A stretch of DNA of 64,000 bases. Origin: Nothopassalora personata (taxonomy: Eukaryota > Ascomycota > Dothideomycetes > Mycosphaerellales > Mycosphaerellaceae). The stretch covers positions 2,604,001 to 2,668,000 of the forward strand of contig CM066289.1 of NCBI GenBank assembly GCA_033816765.1, read 5' to 3'. The number at the start of each line of letters is the position of its first letter. The stretch's first letter is position 1. Shown here in pieces: positions 1 to 10,615 of this stretch. The notes under the pieces are model-generated. The model was given only the letters and a program-made list of their open reading frames with translations, did no database searches and was not told the origin of the DNA. Position numbers and translations under genes: made by a program.

Positions 1-75
1 TCGAGACTAATATAGCAATATAGGTAATATTAAGTTAATTAGACTGCCTTCATAATAGTTAGTCTAAAGGGGGAG
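1..75 (+). mobile_element. 3' end of a Copia internal region, with polypurine tract
   Basis: AT-rich, RIP-mutated sequence whose body lies to the left of the window. It ends in a purine run (aaagggggag, about 66-75) directly before the LTR, as expected for the plus-strand primer of an LTR retrotransposon. No reading frame can be assigned in so short a piece. Confidence 0.55.
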
Positions 76-250
76 TATTATAAATCAGGTAACTAATAGC
101 TATATTAGTTAGGACTTAGTATATATATACTATATTACACTGTTTATGTAGCTAGATAGTCTTACACCCTGTAGCAATTCATAAGGGTTACTAATCCACC
201 CTATCGTTTCAATCTAGAAGCTTGTACTCGTCAAATACCTATATACAACA
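76..250 (+). repeat. Copia 3' LTR (RIP-mutated)
   Basis: This 175-bp block matches 33025-33199 along its whole length. The ancestral ends were TGTTGTG...CAACA; here the start reads tattata because TG became TA. The other copy is followed by a primer-binding-like sequence (ggttataagcccgag), which fixes the orientation. The differences between the two are almost all C/T or G/A changes in CA/TG contexts. Confidence 0.75.
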
Positions 251-913
251 ATTTCTCGGCTTTGGCAGAAAGTCCCTAGGTCACTTCAAGGTGGAACTAC
301 TCGACAAGGCATCTTTTCTATGTAGTCACTGGTCTTAAGGCGCTTTGGCACGAATGATAGGCGAGTCAGAGACTTACCTTCCGGCCACCTGGCACACGTT
401 CCGAAGACATCATTATAGCCATTGTATTCTGTCCGTGCAGGATCGACATTTCCGCCCTGCAACTCCTGGGCAGAACATGAGGGGGCATCGTTTCGCCTCC
501 TCCAGACATTTTTCGTCGTGACGAATTCACTGTCCATTGCTCAGGAGATTTCGGAGCCAATCATCGCATTGGACTGCTTTCCGACGATGACAACCACCTG
601 ACATCCGATCCTGCGTCTACGTGGGTAGTCATACCAGAAACCACTCGACAGCTGTGCAAATACAATAAACGCTGGATAGATCAGATGCGAGAACAGCAAT
701 GTGCCTTAACATTTCATATCGTCGCCGTATCACACCCCTCGAGAGCCATGACCACCGCGTGCCTGGCCTTGACGCTGTTCTTATTGTACAAGATAATACA
801 AGATATATGTCACACACTCTAGGACCGTTGCCAAAGCCAAAGAGCTGCGCGGCACCCTACGAGCACAACTCCAGCGACAATGCCGCTTTCCTCTCGACAA
901 CGATACTTCTGCA
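251..913. other. Intergenic region without a supported gene
   Basis: No CA/TG depletion, so this is outside RIP. On the minus strand an open stretch of about 620 down to 379 ends at a good splice donor (GTAAGT, 378-373), followed by a possible acceptor near 330. This could be an exon of a decayed gene, but I recognise no family and see no clear start codon. Confidence 0.4.
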
Positions 914-1790
914 ACCGTGATTCTGCCCGATAACCGCAGATTAGGCTACACTGAATACGGGCAACCAAACGGTGAACCCGTCATCATGCCCCATGGCCTA
1001 TCTGGATCCCGTCTCGACAACGCATGGCACGACGAACACGCGAGGAAGATCGGTGCGAGGATCATTGGCGTGGATCGTCCACGTGTAGGCTGGAGCTCAT
1101 CTCCTGCTGATCGTACGCACCTGAGCTTTGCACAAGATATCGAGAATCTTACCAATTACCTGCAGTTGGACGGATATGCCGTGATCGAGACGTCTGGAGG
1201 CGGACCCTATGTGATAGCCTTGCAGCATATTCGCTAGCGAACAAGCTCAAAGCCATGGCTAATGTATGCGGCATGGGCGAAATCAAAAGGTTCAAGTCGA
1301 CTGGTATGGGCTGGCTAAACTGGCTCGGCTACAGATATATCGTCCGCTGGACGCCTTGGTTCTTTGACTAGCGCGCCTCGAGTCCCATTTGGCCACAAGG
1401 TCGTCTACGTCTTAGTGAAGAGAAGAGGCTCGAGAAACGGATCGATGAGCTTGCAGTTCCCAGCGTCCCGTCCAAGGACTTGGAGGCCTGGAATGCTGCG
1501 GGCGGTGTTGATTTGCTTCGCCTTGTATTGGCACTGGCAGGGACTTCTTCCAGAAGGGTTATGACACTCCGGTGCAGGATGTTACACTTCTTGGAGCGGA
1601 ATGAGAGTTCCGAGTTGAGGACATTCGACTGCATCTGTGGTTTGGAAAGCAGAATAAGAATGTATCTGAATACCATGGTGTCGAGATCACAGAGCGTTTC
1701 CGTGGGGAGGCGAAGTTACATTATGTGGATGAGAAGCATCTGAGTCTACAGGTGAAGTACTTCGACCATGTCTTGGACGCTAAAGTAACG
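914..1790 (+). pseudogene. Alpha/beta-hydrolase pseudogene
   Basis: The first segment (917-1237) reads LPDNRRLGYTEYG, then an HGLSGSR oxyanion-type motif, IGVDRPRVGWSS and a nucleophile-elbow-like TSGGGPY. That order is typical of the alpha/beta-hydrolase_1 family. The frame then shifts: one frame continues as KAMANVCGMGEIKRF (about 1240-1370), and another gives pieces such as KGYDTPVQDV and LHYVDEKHLSLQVKYFDHVL (about 1540-1780), which resemble the family's cap and C-terminal part. There is no start codon (917 is GTG), there are several frameshifts, and there is a stop at about 1237. The damage is mainly indels and not RIP-type CA to TA changes, so the gene decayed outside the repeat-silencing process. 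It is flanked on the left by the Copia LTR. Whether an upstream exon once existed cannot be told. Confidence 0.7.
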
Positions 1791-2228
1791 TCCCGTGTTC
1801 AAGCAAGCGCAATACTACTGATCTTGAGTACGCAGAGGAGATCTGACCAGCTGCTTGCTTTATTGACCAATCGCAGAAACCCTGTATTACTGGAAACCGC
1901 CTTTTAGCGCCATTGACCACATGAACGCTCTATCACCACTGAGCGTCGCCACAAGCCGAGTGTGGTTGGACAGCTATTATAGCTCTAAGCCCATGTGGTT
2001 ATCTCTCCAAAGAACTACCTTCACCACTGCTTCATCGACCCTTGCTTGTGGCGTAGCGCCCTGTTCTCGGATAAGGTCGGCCACGCTCACGCTGAACATA
2101 CCTTCGATGACAAAACAGATGGTGTAGCAATGCAGCTTGACGCTTATAAAGCGGACCGCTCCTGCTTCCCTTGAAGCCTGGAGCTGTGAGGACACAGTTG
2201 TCACACTCGTAGATTCTACCGGACAGTC
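1791..2228. other. Intergenic region, promoter side of the secreted-protein gene
   Basis: Several short overlapping open frames on both strands, none with a recognisable motif or domain. The final stretch before 2229 is the presumed promoter and 5' UTR of the small secreted protein gene. I see no convincing TATA box. Confidence 0.4.
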
Positions 2229-3016
2229 ATGCACCTCATATTCACTTTCTTCTCCCTTTGCACTGCAGCTCTCGGCCTGCCAGATCCCTCATCTTTCAGC
2301 AAGGGACTAGTTACTCGCGCAGCCACCGCTGCAGATATCATCAACGCGTTCTCAGGCTCGAATCAGATCACTGCTCAACTCGCCGCACTCCAGGAGGATG
2401 CCACCGATCTCAACCTGGTCACAGGCGGCTTGAGCATCGCTGGACCCTTGGAGGTAGGCATCGAGTCAAGCACCGGGCATATCACAGTCACTGACGTGTC
2501 GTCAGGAACTCGTCGACGGAATTGAATCTGTCACCGAAGACATCGAGGCTCTACTCCAAAATTTGCCGCCCGTTACCACAGAGCTCGCAACTACGGACGC
2601 TGACAGTATCAGCTTAGTCGTCGCGCAGGTAATTCATCTGAGAAGTGTCACTGCTGTCGTCTTCAAACACACTGGCTAACACTGCATCGTCAGTTCTCTG
2701 TCGTGAACAGCAGGCTGTTGAATACCCTCATCCGCAAAACAGGCGCCTCCTGCGTCGTTCCCATAGGTGCCACAAATCTACGAGGGGTGTTTCAGGCATA
2801 TTCTGATGCGATTGCGGTAAGACTCAGACACGGCAAATACGCTACGCATGGCTATGTTGTAGCAATACTGACGGACGTTACCAGCCTCTGCTCTACGAGC
2901 TTGCGCTCCGCCTTCCTTCGGAGCAGAGAGGGATTGTGAACCTCCAAGCGGTCCAGGTGGAGCAGCTTGTTGGCTCGGTCATCGAAGGGTACGGCGGTAT
3001 CTTGGAAGATCTGTGA
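2229..3016 (+). CDS. Small secreted protein, HsbA/galactomannoprotein-like (4 exons)
   Basis: Gene model: exons 2229-2453, 2506-2628, 2694-2816 and 2885-3016. The introns (52, 65 and 68 nt) all start GT, end AG, carry CTGAC or CTAAC branch-like sites, and are phase 0. Spliced, they give an uninterrupted 200-residue protein. A hydrophobic N-terminal signal peptide (about residues 1-16, MHLIFTFFSLCTAALG) is followed by a mostly helical chain rich in Leu, Ala, Thr and Asp without membrane segments. The pattern of repeated heptad-like helices (ITAQLAALQEDATDL, VTEDIEALLQNLPPVTT, VVNSRLLNTLI) resembles the hydrophobic surface-binding protein A / cell-wall galactomannoprotein family (PF12296). That assignment comes from overall character and not from a signature motif. 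Likely extracellular or cell-wall associated. Without splicing, the frame breaks after about 95 codons, so a gene finder ignoring introns would miss most of it. Confidence 0.7.
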
Positions 3017-3268
3017 GATGTACTGCTCGTAAGCTCTTAGGACTAAGAAAGTATCAACGTTGAACCTGGGCGCGAGGATGTCTACATGTAGCCATGATTC
3101 CGTTATAGGGGTAGAAGCACGGTAATGGCAGTAAGACAGACACGACAGGCATACATAGGACCGCTTCAGAAGTTTCCCTTCTATCGCTCTACCACTACTC
3201 GGAGGCCTGCCTTGACCTAATCGCATATGGCTATCATTATCATAGCCCGGTCTCGCATTCTGGATTCT

Positions 3269-4224
3269 TCACGATCGCCTCTCTGCGCTCCCATACAACT
3301 CACGAGGCTCAGAATTTTCGAGCAGCTGGGGAGCGTCATTCCCGTCCAGTTCTCCGACTTCGTCCCGATTGGTGTAGCGCTGCATCACAGTATTTATATT
3401 ATTCTTATCCTCCTTGTAATATTCTGGCTTGGACTCGATCTTTACCTTTGCTTGCTTGCTCTTGCGGATCCAGCCTTTCCGAATGCCACACCATACGATA
3501 ATGGCGATGATCACACTGAGAACCACGACCGGCACAGTCACAGCGACAATGAGTGTCGTCCGAGAGATGCCAGAAGAAGCTTCACCTCCCTCGCCACTTG
3601 GACTTCCAGAGCCTTGAGCTAAGGTTGCATCAGCGTAGCATCACTAACTATCGCCGATAAGATAACATACCCTCCGAAACCAATTGCGTATCTTCCCCGG
3701 GACACTCAGCAGTATTGCTCAGACCTCCATCGTCTGGATTGACAATTGTGAAGTACCCAGAGTACGACTCCAGAGACAGGACTTTCAGGGCAATGGAGTA
3801 GTTACAACCAGATGGAAAGCTCGCACGATAACCCGATATGAGACCTTCGAGAGCACTGTTGGCATACCATGTGTATGAACCATTGTTTGGTGCGCTGCCT
3901 GGAGCAAGTCAGTACCGCCACTCGCTCACGCCTTTGCAGGCTAGGTCTCGTCCTCGACTGACCATTCACAATGCGGACCAAGTCCAGACTAGTAATGTTG
4001 TTCCCTTGTACTAGCGAGATGTATACAGGCCGATCAGAGGTCTCTTGAGGCACCGTCCAGGCAATATCCAGTTTCGCGCGGTCAGAAGGTGACTCTGCCA
4101 GTGCGAAGATGTCGCCAGCTCTGGGCGTGTTCACGGTAAAGTCTTGACTCTGACGTTTCAGTAGGTCATTTGTGTACGCGAATGCTGTGAGGCAGAAACA
4201 TAACAAGACCGTGGTCGCCTTCAT
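3269..4224 (-). CDS. Single-pass membrane protein with secreted N-terminal domain (3 exons)
   Basis: Gene model on the minus strand: exons 4224-3963, 3898-3671 and 3618-3269. The introns (64 and 52 nt) are phase 1 with GT..AG ends; the first has a TACTGAC branch-like site. The product is 279 residues. It has a signal peptide (MKATTVLLCFCLTAFA), a dibasic LLKR site, and a roughly 150-residue luminal domain with several N-glycosylation sequons (NIT, NGS, NYS) and the layout of the fungal Ser/Thr-rich, Kre9/KNH-like family (PF10342): TPRAGDIF, DIAWTVP, VYISLVQG, NGSYTWY. A Gly/Ser-rich stalk leads to one transmembrane helix (LIVAVTVPVVVLSVIIAIIV), a basic stop-transfer (RKGWIRKSKQAK) and a charged cytoplasmic tail of about 65 residues. 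The tail and helix replace the GPI signal usual for the family. It may act as a cell-surface sensor or adhesin; the function is inferred only from topology. Confidence 0.75.
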
Positions 4225-4821
4225 TGTGAGTGTTCGTAACATTGGAATGAGGAGGTCTATGGCACGTTTGTGCGACACAGTCAAGTTAGCGAATCTGGCA
4301 TGTGACTGGACAGCCCAGACCAGCCACAGCCTTGGCGTCCAAGCCATGGAATGATAGCCGAGGGTCGTTGTCAATGTGCCAAGTCTTTGATTCAAAGCGT
4401 CGTTCATAGCACGGAATGAATGTACTTCGACAAGAGGAGACGTTCGTGTGTGGGCATCATTTCCCAAAGGCTCTGGGAACGCTGGCTATAACTCGGATCG
4501 GTCCAAGTGCTTGGCGACTGCATCCCCCAAAGACTTTGCCAATGAGCAGGAGTTGCGACGTGAACGACCTCAGTATTTCCAGATATGCTCCTATCTTTGG
4601 ATATAGCCTGGACGTATGCCACCTTGACATATCGCGAGCTCTGCTGAAATGTCTTTTCGGAGACTGTCTTCGCAACTCGCCCAGAGGGTCTCCTCCACCA
4701 CTAGAAAGGTCCCAGTACTGTCGCGCCATTCAATCGATAGTACACAATGACGCTCCGAGAGGCGAGAGCTGGAAGGAATTGGGACCAAGGACTTTGTTTT
4801 CAGCCATAGGCTTTTCCTAAT
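4225..4821. other. Intergenic region with unassigned open frames
   Basis: Separates the membrane-protein gene from the GMC pseudogene. The minus strand has overlapping open stretches between 4808 and 4404 that could be joined by frameshifts, but no family is recognisable and no start, intron or stop arrangement gives a convincing protein. It is perhaps a decayed gene, or the promoter region of the membrane protein. Confidence 0.35.
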
Positions 4822-6455
4822 TTGTCCTCCTCACGTCCAACTCCTCCCTCACAATATTGGCCCCCCTCTCAGCAACAGCATAAATCGTCGTAATAATATT
4901 TCCCTTCGGCACAATCGGCACAACACCCGCATCAAAGACTCTCAATCCCCTCGCCACCTTCACCCTCAATCTTGCATCCACAACAAGTCACATCGCGCAA
5001 GTCCCACACGGATGGTCATTTGTCGAAGCGGAACCTCGGCAGATTTTTCGCATCATCAAGACTCAGGTCCTCAAGTTTATATCCGTTAGGTAGCTGCATG
5101 CCGCCAGGTTTTATGGACCGTGCTAACGGCTCGGTTCTAGCGATGGTGGCCAGGACCTGGACGTGCCGGGCGGCATCTCGAGGTCGAGGGAGTGGGAGTA
5201 GTAGTTGAAAGTGAGTCTTGGTATGATGGTGGGGTCAGCAGACATGATGTGCGAGTTTCCTGTTGACAAGGGGTGGGAGAGCATGGCGCAGAGTGTGAGG
5301 AAGTTGCGGCCGGCTGCGTCTACTGGGTGCCATTGGTCTTCTGGTTACGCAGCTTATGGCTGAGGCTTTGTGAGGGGAGAGGGTCATGTCTCGAACGAAG
5401 TTGTAGCGTAGATGCTCGAAGGCAGAGGACATTTCGTTGTTGGGGATGTGCTTGCCCAGTAGTGTCCTGAGGTCATGCATCTCGCGTTCATTCAAAAATG
5501 ATATCAGTGGCGTGCATGGAAATGAGAAGGCTCGGGCCTCTGCCCACGGCCCAGACCGGATGCTTATAGAGGGATCGAGCTTCTTCAACGGGCATTCCCG
5601 TTAAAGATGGTATGTCATCGGTAACTTCAACGATATACCTGGCCGGACATGATCTTCCAGGTTCTCTCCGATGGCCGGATCACCACTAACGACGTCTATG
5701 CTATGCTTTTGGAGCAGCTCGGGATCGCCAATTCCAGAAAGCTCGAGGATCTGCGGAGAGTTGAGCACACCAGCAGCAAGAATGACCTCCCTCGTGGCCG
5801 ATGCTTTTTGCGAAGTGCCTCCCTCGGTGTATGAGATACCGCGTACTATTGGCCCATCTTCGTCCTTCTCAACAAGTACTTTGTCGACATCTGCAGCAGT
5901 AACGAGATGTGAGGTGCACTTTGACAGCGCAGCAGTCAGGTAAGCATTTTCCGCATGACTTCGCTCACGCTTATCGCTGGTGACATGGCATGTCAAAGTG
6001 TGTCCACCTATGGCGTGTCCTTCAAGAGGGTCGGTTCGGTTCTGCAGTCCCCGAGCCCGGAAAGTATCGTCCCATGCCTTTCGTAACGGGTCCAGATTCT
6101 TCGGATACGAGGCCTGAATGTTCCCATTCGATTCGCGAATAAGTTCGTCACTGTGAGCAAGATTCAACTCGGGCTTGGATTCGTTGCTTGGTGGGAGAAT
6201 CGTCTGAAACTTTCGAAAGTATGGCGTCAAAGTGTTCCAATTCCAGTCTTCCAGGCCTTCATGCTGTCCCGATGTATTAAGTCCGGCTGCTAAGGGATAT
6301 ATGAGCGCCAGAGGATTGATAGCACCGGTCCCACCGACGACACGTCCACGTGGATGTTTGATGATTCTGTCGTTGAGGCCGACTCTGATGCCAATACTCC
6401 TGTCCAACGTTTGGAGGGCGTACATCGGCTTCGTCCAAGCGTTGATCGCGCGCAT
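4822..6455 (-). pseudogene. GMC oxidoreductase pseudogene (N-terminus missing)
   Basis: The longest open segment (6455-5601, 284 codons) carries the GMC flavoprotein signature regions: RGRVVGGTGAIN (the usual GG-S/T-x-x-N active-site loop), the second signature GVLNSPQILELSGIG, and GENLEDHVRPG. The frame then shifts at about 5600 and again near 5550 to continue as ARAFSFPCTPLISFLNEREM. A further frame (about 5220-4822) retains the C-terminal landmarks GGVVDARLRV, GLRVFDAGVVPIVPKGN and YAVAERGA. The N-terminal FAD-binding Rossmann segment (GxGxxG, about the first 80 residues) is absent upstream of 6455. Intact members are FAD-dependent alcohol or sugar oxidases/dehydrogenases, often secreted. 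With at least two frameshifts, an in-frame stop and no FAD motif, this copy cannot be functional. It decayed by indels and not RIP. Confidence 0.8.
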
Positions 6456-6669
6456 AGATGGCGCTTATGCTGCTCTCAACCGCAGCTCACTGGGAATCTA
6501 GCGGGCGACAGCGTAAAATCACGAGGTCCAGCAGGAAGATACCAATGATGGGGATCGACCAGTGGACTCGTTTCTCGACACTTCGCCCGTACCAGAAGTT
6601 TCCACAGGCTCGTGAGGGGCATTGAATGTAGAACAGCACTGATGTGCGGACTTTCAAGTCTACCGTATT

Positions 6670-7290
6670 TCAGTCATCGTCGTGGATAGTGATGCCGACT
6701 TCCTCCTGCACAGCCTGCTCGCTCCCATTCGCGTGCGCTTCTTCAGCAGCACCATTGCTCTGCAACGCAACCTTCGCAGGTCCCAACTTCTTCTTGACAC
6801 CATCTCCATTCTCCTCCGCCCCACGTTCCACAACCTCCATCACAACCCCACCCCCCTTCTTCTTCTTCTGCGCCCTCATCTTCGCCTTCTCCCTCTTGGC
6901 GCGATTCTTGCTCAACTTCTCGTCATCCTTCTTCTCCCGCTCCTCCTTCTGCTTCTGGAACTCCTTCTCCGCCTCCTCTTCCTTCACCTCTTCATCCATC
7001 GCCCGCAGACGCTCATACTCGCGTCTGCGACTCGCTTTGTAGACGTGGAACTCGCCGCTGCCCGCGCCTGCCGAGGATCCTTGCACATTGGCGACGATCT
7101 CTGGTGGTGCGGCGACTGATTTGCCCTTTGGTCCTATTGCGAAAGCCGTGTCTGCGCGGTCTGGATTTGCGAAGAGAGCTTCGACTTGCGCGGACTGCTG
7201 TGTTGCAGGCGTGAGGGCGCGCTTCTTGATCGGGCGATGCGACTTGGAGGAGATGGATGTCGGTATTGACTCTGGAATGTTTTCCGACAT
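6670..7290 (-). CDS. PRKRIP1 / DUF1168 family protein
   Basis: An uninterrupted 206-codon frame from ATG at 7290. The N-terminal 75 residues are disordered. The central part (about residues 78-145) has the family landmark EFHVYKASRRREYERL followed by a long, highly charged helix of EEV/EKEF/KKDDEK repeats, ending in KNRAKREKAKMRAQKKKK, a likely nuclear localisation signal. This arrangement is that of PRKRIP1/DUF1168 (PF06658), a small nuclear protein that in animals binds double-stranded RNA and is seen in spliceosomes. The C-terminal 55 residues are low complexity and acidic. The length fits fungal members. It is the one housekeeping-type gene in this island, and it is intact next to two pseudogenes. 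The spliceosomal role is carried over from family knowledge. Confidence 0.85.
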   Translation of the reverse strand: MSENIPESIPTSISSKSHRPIKKRALTPATQQSAQVEALFANPDRADTAFAIGPKGKSVAAPPEIVANVQGSSAGAGSGEFHVYKASRRREYERLRAMDEEVKEEEAEKEFQKQKEEREKKDDEKLSKNRAKREKAKMRAQKKKKGGGVVMEVVERGAEENGDGVKKKLGPAKVALQSNGAAEEAHANGSEQAVQEEVGITIHDDD

Positions 7291-8491
7291 GGCGATGGTG
7301 TTGTCGTGTGCAAGGCTGTTCTTGACGCTTTCAGCATTTCGTGTTCGATAGACGCTGACTCATCAACTGCGAAGTCACGCTACACCACCCGCCATTTAGC
7401 AGTATGTCCTCCTCGCACGTCGCACTTCGTACACTTAAACGGATATCCTGTCATCCATGTGTTCTTAAACTATAGAATCGATGTCTTTGATATCGCAGAA
7501 TCGGATGGCCTGGAGGCAGAAGGATCGGAGAATGCTTCGGCGGCGATCCGAACAACATCACTATCCACGATTAGTCTTGGGTGGTCTCGCTGATGGGATG
7601 TAGATTCTGGCTTAAGGTGGGAGGAAGCCGGCTCGGTTCCTCAAGGCGATATGCCAAAGTCAAGCGCTTGAGGCGGGAATCACAGGCAACTATTCACGCG
7701 ATGCTACGTATAGGCTTCACTACTGATTAGCTGTCTCCTGGCGTGATAGAGTGCTTGAGACGTCTAACTGTGGAGCAGTTGTTGAAAGGTCAGAGTGACA
7801 CATATTCTCATGACCCTAGCAATAGTCATGGAGACGACTGGCTGCCCGTAGTGGACGGAGATGTAAGTCAACAGGAACAATATGTCTTATATAATATCGA
7901 CTAACTCCTAGATCATAGTTTCCCCCATTAATGCCATCAGGACTGACTAGAATAAGCTCGTTCGCGAGGAGTCTCTTCCAGTGCTGTTCTCTGACTGCAG
8001 CTTCAAGCTCGTTATCGGGTGCAACGCCATAGTGTTCGGGGACCGTCACGATGCTCTCTTGGTCAGCATGTGCACCCTCTGCCGGATTTGGGACCTTCCT
8101 CGCGCTGGTACACTGGGCATCATGCGTGGTGTCATGAAAGGCCTGCGGCGGCGGGCGAGGCTGCAATCATTAGAAACATCACATTTCACGTCTACCATGT
8201 CGACCACCGTGTATCATTAAGCCTTGGCGGTTGAAAACAGCAAAGAACCATCTCTTCATGTCACCATGCAACCAAGGATCGCGAGCACGCTCAAGCCGAG
8301 TCCTTACAACCTCGATCAGAGCAGCAAAGACCTGGAGAACATGAGGATGGCTAAGACGCAGCTACGGTGGCTGTAGAGATTTGAGAAGCGCAACGGGTTA
8401 AGCGACTGCGTCAAGACTGTCTTCATGGCTGCTTTATTACATCCCACGCTTTGACCAATGGCCCGAAGACCGACCGGCTCCACCCCACGCA
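7291..8491. other. Intergenic region up to the MULE
   Basis: No supported gene. The longest candidate is a minus-strand frame 8166-7816 (116 codons). It has a typical amino-acid mix but no recognisable domain, and it is interrupted upstream. A plus-strand frame at 7306-7593 overlaps the presumed promoter of the DUF1168 gene. The sequence is not RIP-mutated. Confidence 0.35.
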
Positions 8492-8500
8492 GCTGACAAC
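8492..8500. repeat. Left 9-bp target-site duplication of the MULE
   Basis: GCTGACAAC directly precedes the left TIR and recurs at 29010-29018 directly after the right TIR. A 9-bp duplication is diagnostic of Mutator-type insertion. Confidence 0.85.
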
Positions 8501-8720
8501 GGAAATTGCTAAACCGGACACACCCTGCGGCCGGACACACCCACTAGCCACACTCCTCGGCTGTGTTGACAGCGCATGTGTCGCATCACTTCCTAATTAA
8601 CTAGTCGCTCAAAACACACGATATGTAGCTCATTTTGTCCGCATTCATCGTGCGACATCGAATAAATTATTTTCATGTTAATATCTGCGTTGTGGTGCTA
8701 TCGTGACTATGCTTAGCATT
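8501..8720. repeat. MULE left terminal inverted repeat
   Basis: Inverted match to about 28790-29009. The outer 45 bp are almost perfect and contain two direct copies of CCGGACACACCC. Further in, the match is patchy but recognisable, with shared blocks such as CGCTCAAAACACACGATAT and GCGACAT..AATAAATTA. The inner limit is approximate. Confidence 0.8.
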
Positions 8721-9009
8721 TTGCTCAACATCTTAATGGAGTTCTATAGTATGCGGGTAGACCCGCTCACCCTAGACGCGTAACGCGACATCTCAATTCT
8801 CGTGTTTTCGGAAAACATTAGTAAATACAACATACTATCGGTAGCTATAGCGACTTAACCACTACCCACAGCGACACAATAGTAGTACGAGAATGATTTT
8901 ATAGCATTAGACGAACATTCTAAACCAGGTCCGGTGTTACTACGACACCTATAGCAAGAACTACAGTCGCGTTAAAATCTTAGGTCTTTACTAGAACTTC
9001 CTACGCAAT
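8721..9009. other. MULE subterminal non-coding sequence
   Basis: Lies between the TIR and the first recognisable transposase codons. It is increasingly RIP-mutated and shows no frame that can be followed. It probably held the promoter and the first codons of the transposase. Confidence 0.5.
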
Positions 9010-10176
9010 AGATTAAGTCTAAGCCTGTTTTCGCCCCTAGTAACGTTATTACGGACATAGACGACGTCAATATTAATGCTGTTAGTAAGGACGAGTAGCC
9101 TCGCGATAATCTATAGCCTATACTACGTAGCCTACCTAAGGAAATAGACTTCGTAAATAGCGACCTTATAGAAGCTTATACTAGGTCCTATAGTCTATAG
9201 TATAGCTACAACTTCATTAAGAAGAACGAGAAGAAGTCTAAGGTAAAGGACTTACCTACTAAGCAGTACTATCGCTTTAATATGCGCTATAACTTCTACG
9301 GTAAACTAGATAGGCGTCCTTCTCGTCCTATGCCGAAAGGTACTACCTATTATAGTACTTCGAAGACACAATGTCCGGCTCACTTTAAGGTAATTAACAC
9401 GTGTCCGTAAGATCTAGCCTCTAGCGTATAGAGGTTCTTATATAGTAGTGCTAGCATGTAGTATAACTATGCTCCTACTAATGTAATATAGCTTACTAGG
9501 CATCGTAGGAGAGCACGGCAACTAGTACTATTAACGATCTACGACTTTTAGAAGAAGATAGGTGTTAAGGCTACTCGTATTAAGGCTTATTATAACGGTA
9601 ATCCCCTAGTTAAAGTAAAGGACGTACATAATACGAAGGCTACTTCTACTATACCACTTATAGTGGATCTAACTGCTCTTAACTAGTTTCGCAACTACCC
9701 TAAGTGTCTATACTTCGACGGTACCTTTCGGACGAATAGCTACTATAAGGACCTCGTCGATATATACGGCATTACCGGCATAGGTACTGCAATCGCGCTC
9801 GGTAACTGTCTTATAAATAGTAAGGAGTAGTCTAACTATAAAGAACTACTAAGCTAGATCCGCGATATCGTACTACTTCCGCCTAAGCGTCTAGTACTCG
9901 GATAGGGTAAAGAAGACCTCCGTCCGCCTACAATTACGATAGTAGACATAAAGTGTATTATCTCTAACCGCGAGGAGGCATTTCTAAACGTATATAACGT
10001 AGTATTCCCCGAGCTACACTCTATTATATGTAAATGGCATCTAGCGAAGGATCTCGTTACTAAACTACGCACTCTAAAGGGCGAGGAATAGTAGTAGGTG
10101 TACGACGACGAGAAGAAAGAATAGGTAGAGTCCGAGAGCTACTAGTAGTTTATACGTATATTCTTCTATACTATTA
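9010..10176 (+). pseudogene. MULE transposase, N-terminal and catalytic part (RIP-inactivated)
   Basis: Reading TAG/TAA as former CAG/CAA/TGG gives a continuous protein. An N-terminal FAR1/FLYWCH-like zinc region (TQCPAHFKVI) is followed by the MULE catalytic core: LYFDGTFRTNSYY, LVDIYGITG, the Glu-containing NSKEQSNY, IVDIKCIISNREEA, VFPELHSIICKWHLAKDL. This is the order of PF10551, including the C-x-W-H signature. About 15-20 in-frame stops, nearly all explained by RIP, destroy the gene. It breaks exactly at the left end of Gypsy A (target copy 10172-10176) and resumes in frame at 24538. Confidence 0.85.
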
Positions 10177-10565
10177 TTAACGACTAATTAGTTGTGTTAA
10201 CCTTAGGTTTGGTTGTGTTAACCTTAGGTTTAGAGGGAGGGTTCCTTAGGTCTAACTTGCCCCTATTTCATTTAGGTTTAATTGGACATTTAGGTGAGCT
10301 AGCGGGACTAGTATAGCTATTAAGATATATACTGCGCAGTTAGGCATTATAAGCGTAGCATTAAGGTAACAATTCAATTTATACCTCTCGAGTAGAGGGC
10401 ATAGGGGTTTAGGTCCGCTAATCCTCCTATTTTATCTAGCTACTGCGCTGCTCGTTACGTAACCTAATTTCACGGTCCCGGGACCGGCAAATACCTCTAC
10501 TTACATAAGCGCCGCTCTACACTACTACAACTCGGACAGGCCTACATAGGGTAGTTAGTAGACAT
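10177..10565 (+). repeat. Gypsy A 5' LTR
   Basis: A 389-bp direct repeat with 24144-24532, 51394-51782 and 63509-63897. It starts ttaacgac (ttgacgac in the least mutated copy) and ends agacat. It carries one imperfect copy of the 26-bp palindrome at 10467-10492. The exact end base is uncertain by one, because the duplicated target overlaps terminal T residues. Confidence 0.85.
10467..10492. repeat. 26-bp palindrome, LTR copy (imperfect)
   Basis: Half-site ATTTACCGGTCCC plus its reverse complement, here with three deviations (atttcacgg... and ...ccggcaaat). It is one of four copies in element A and one of eight in the window. Confidence 0.8.
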
Positions 10566-10615
10566 TATTTTAGTAGTTAATGAGGGGGGTATTAAGTGTA
10601 CACCCGGTAGCGTAT

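Noticed and set aside
3227..3622. 131-codon plus-strand frame opposite the membrane-protein gene
   Set aside because: Complementary shadow of the last exon of the minus-strand gene, which has introns, signal peptide and membrane helix in agreement.
4416..4820. 134-codon plus-strand frame between the membrane protein and the GMC pseudogene
   Set aside because: No recognisable motif, and overlapping minus-strand frames of equal quality; nothing decides between them.
6510..6620. Hydrophobic minus-strand segment (WSIPIIGIFLLDLVIL) resembling part of a transporter
   Set aside because: Too short, with no neighbouring segments of such a protein; could be chance or a tiny relic.
8316..8540. Minus-strand 74-codon frame at the MULE left junction
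   Set aside because: It crosses the transposon boundary and includes TIR sequence; no motif.
10172..10181. Alternative LTR boundaries for Gypsy A giving the target ACTAT
   Set aside because: ACTAT also flanks both ends of A, but the same boundaries do not give a duplication for copy B, whereas the chosen ends give an exact TAGTA there; a one-base doubt remains for A.
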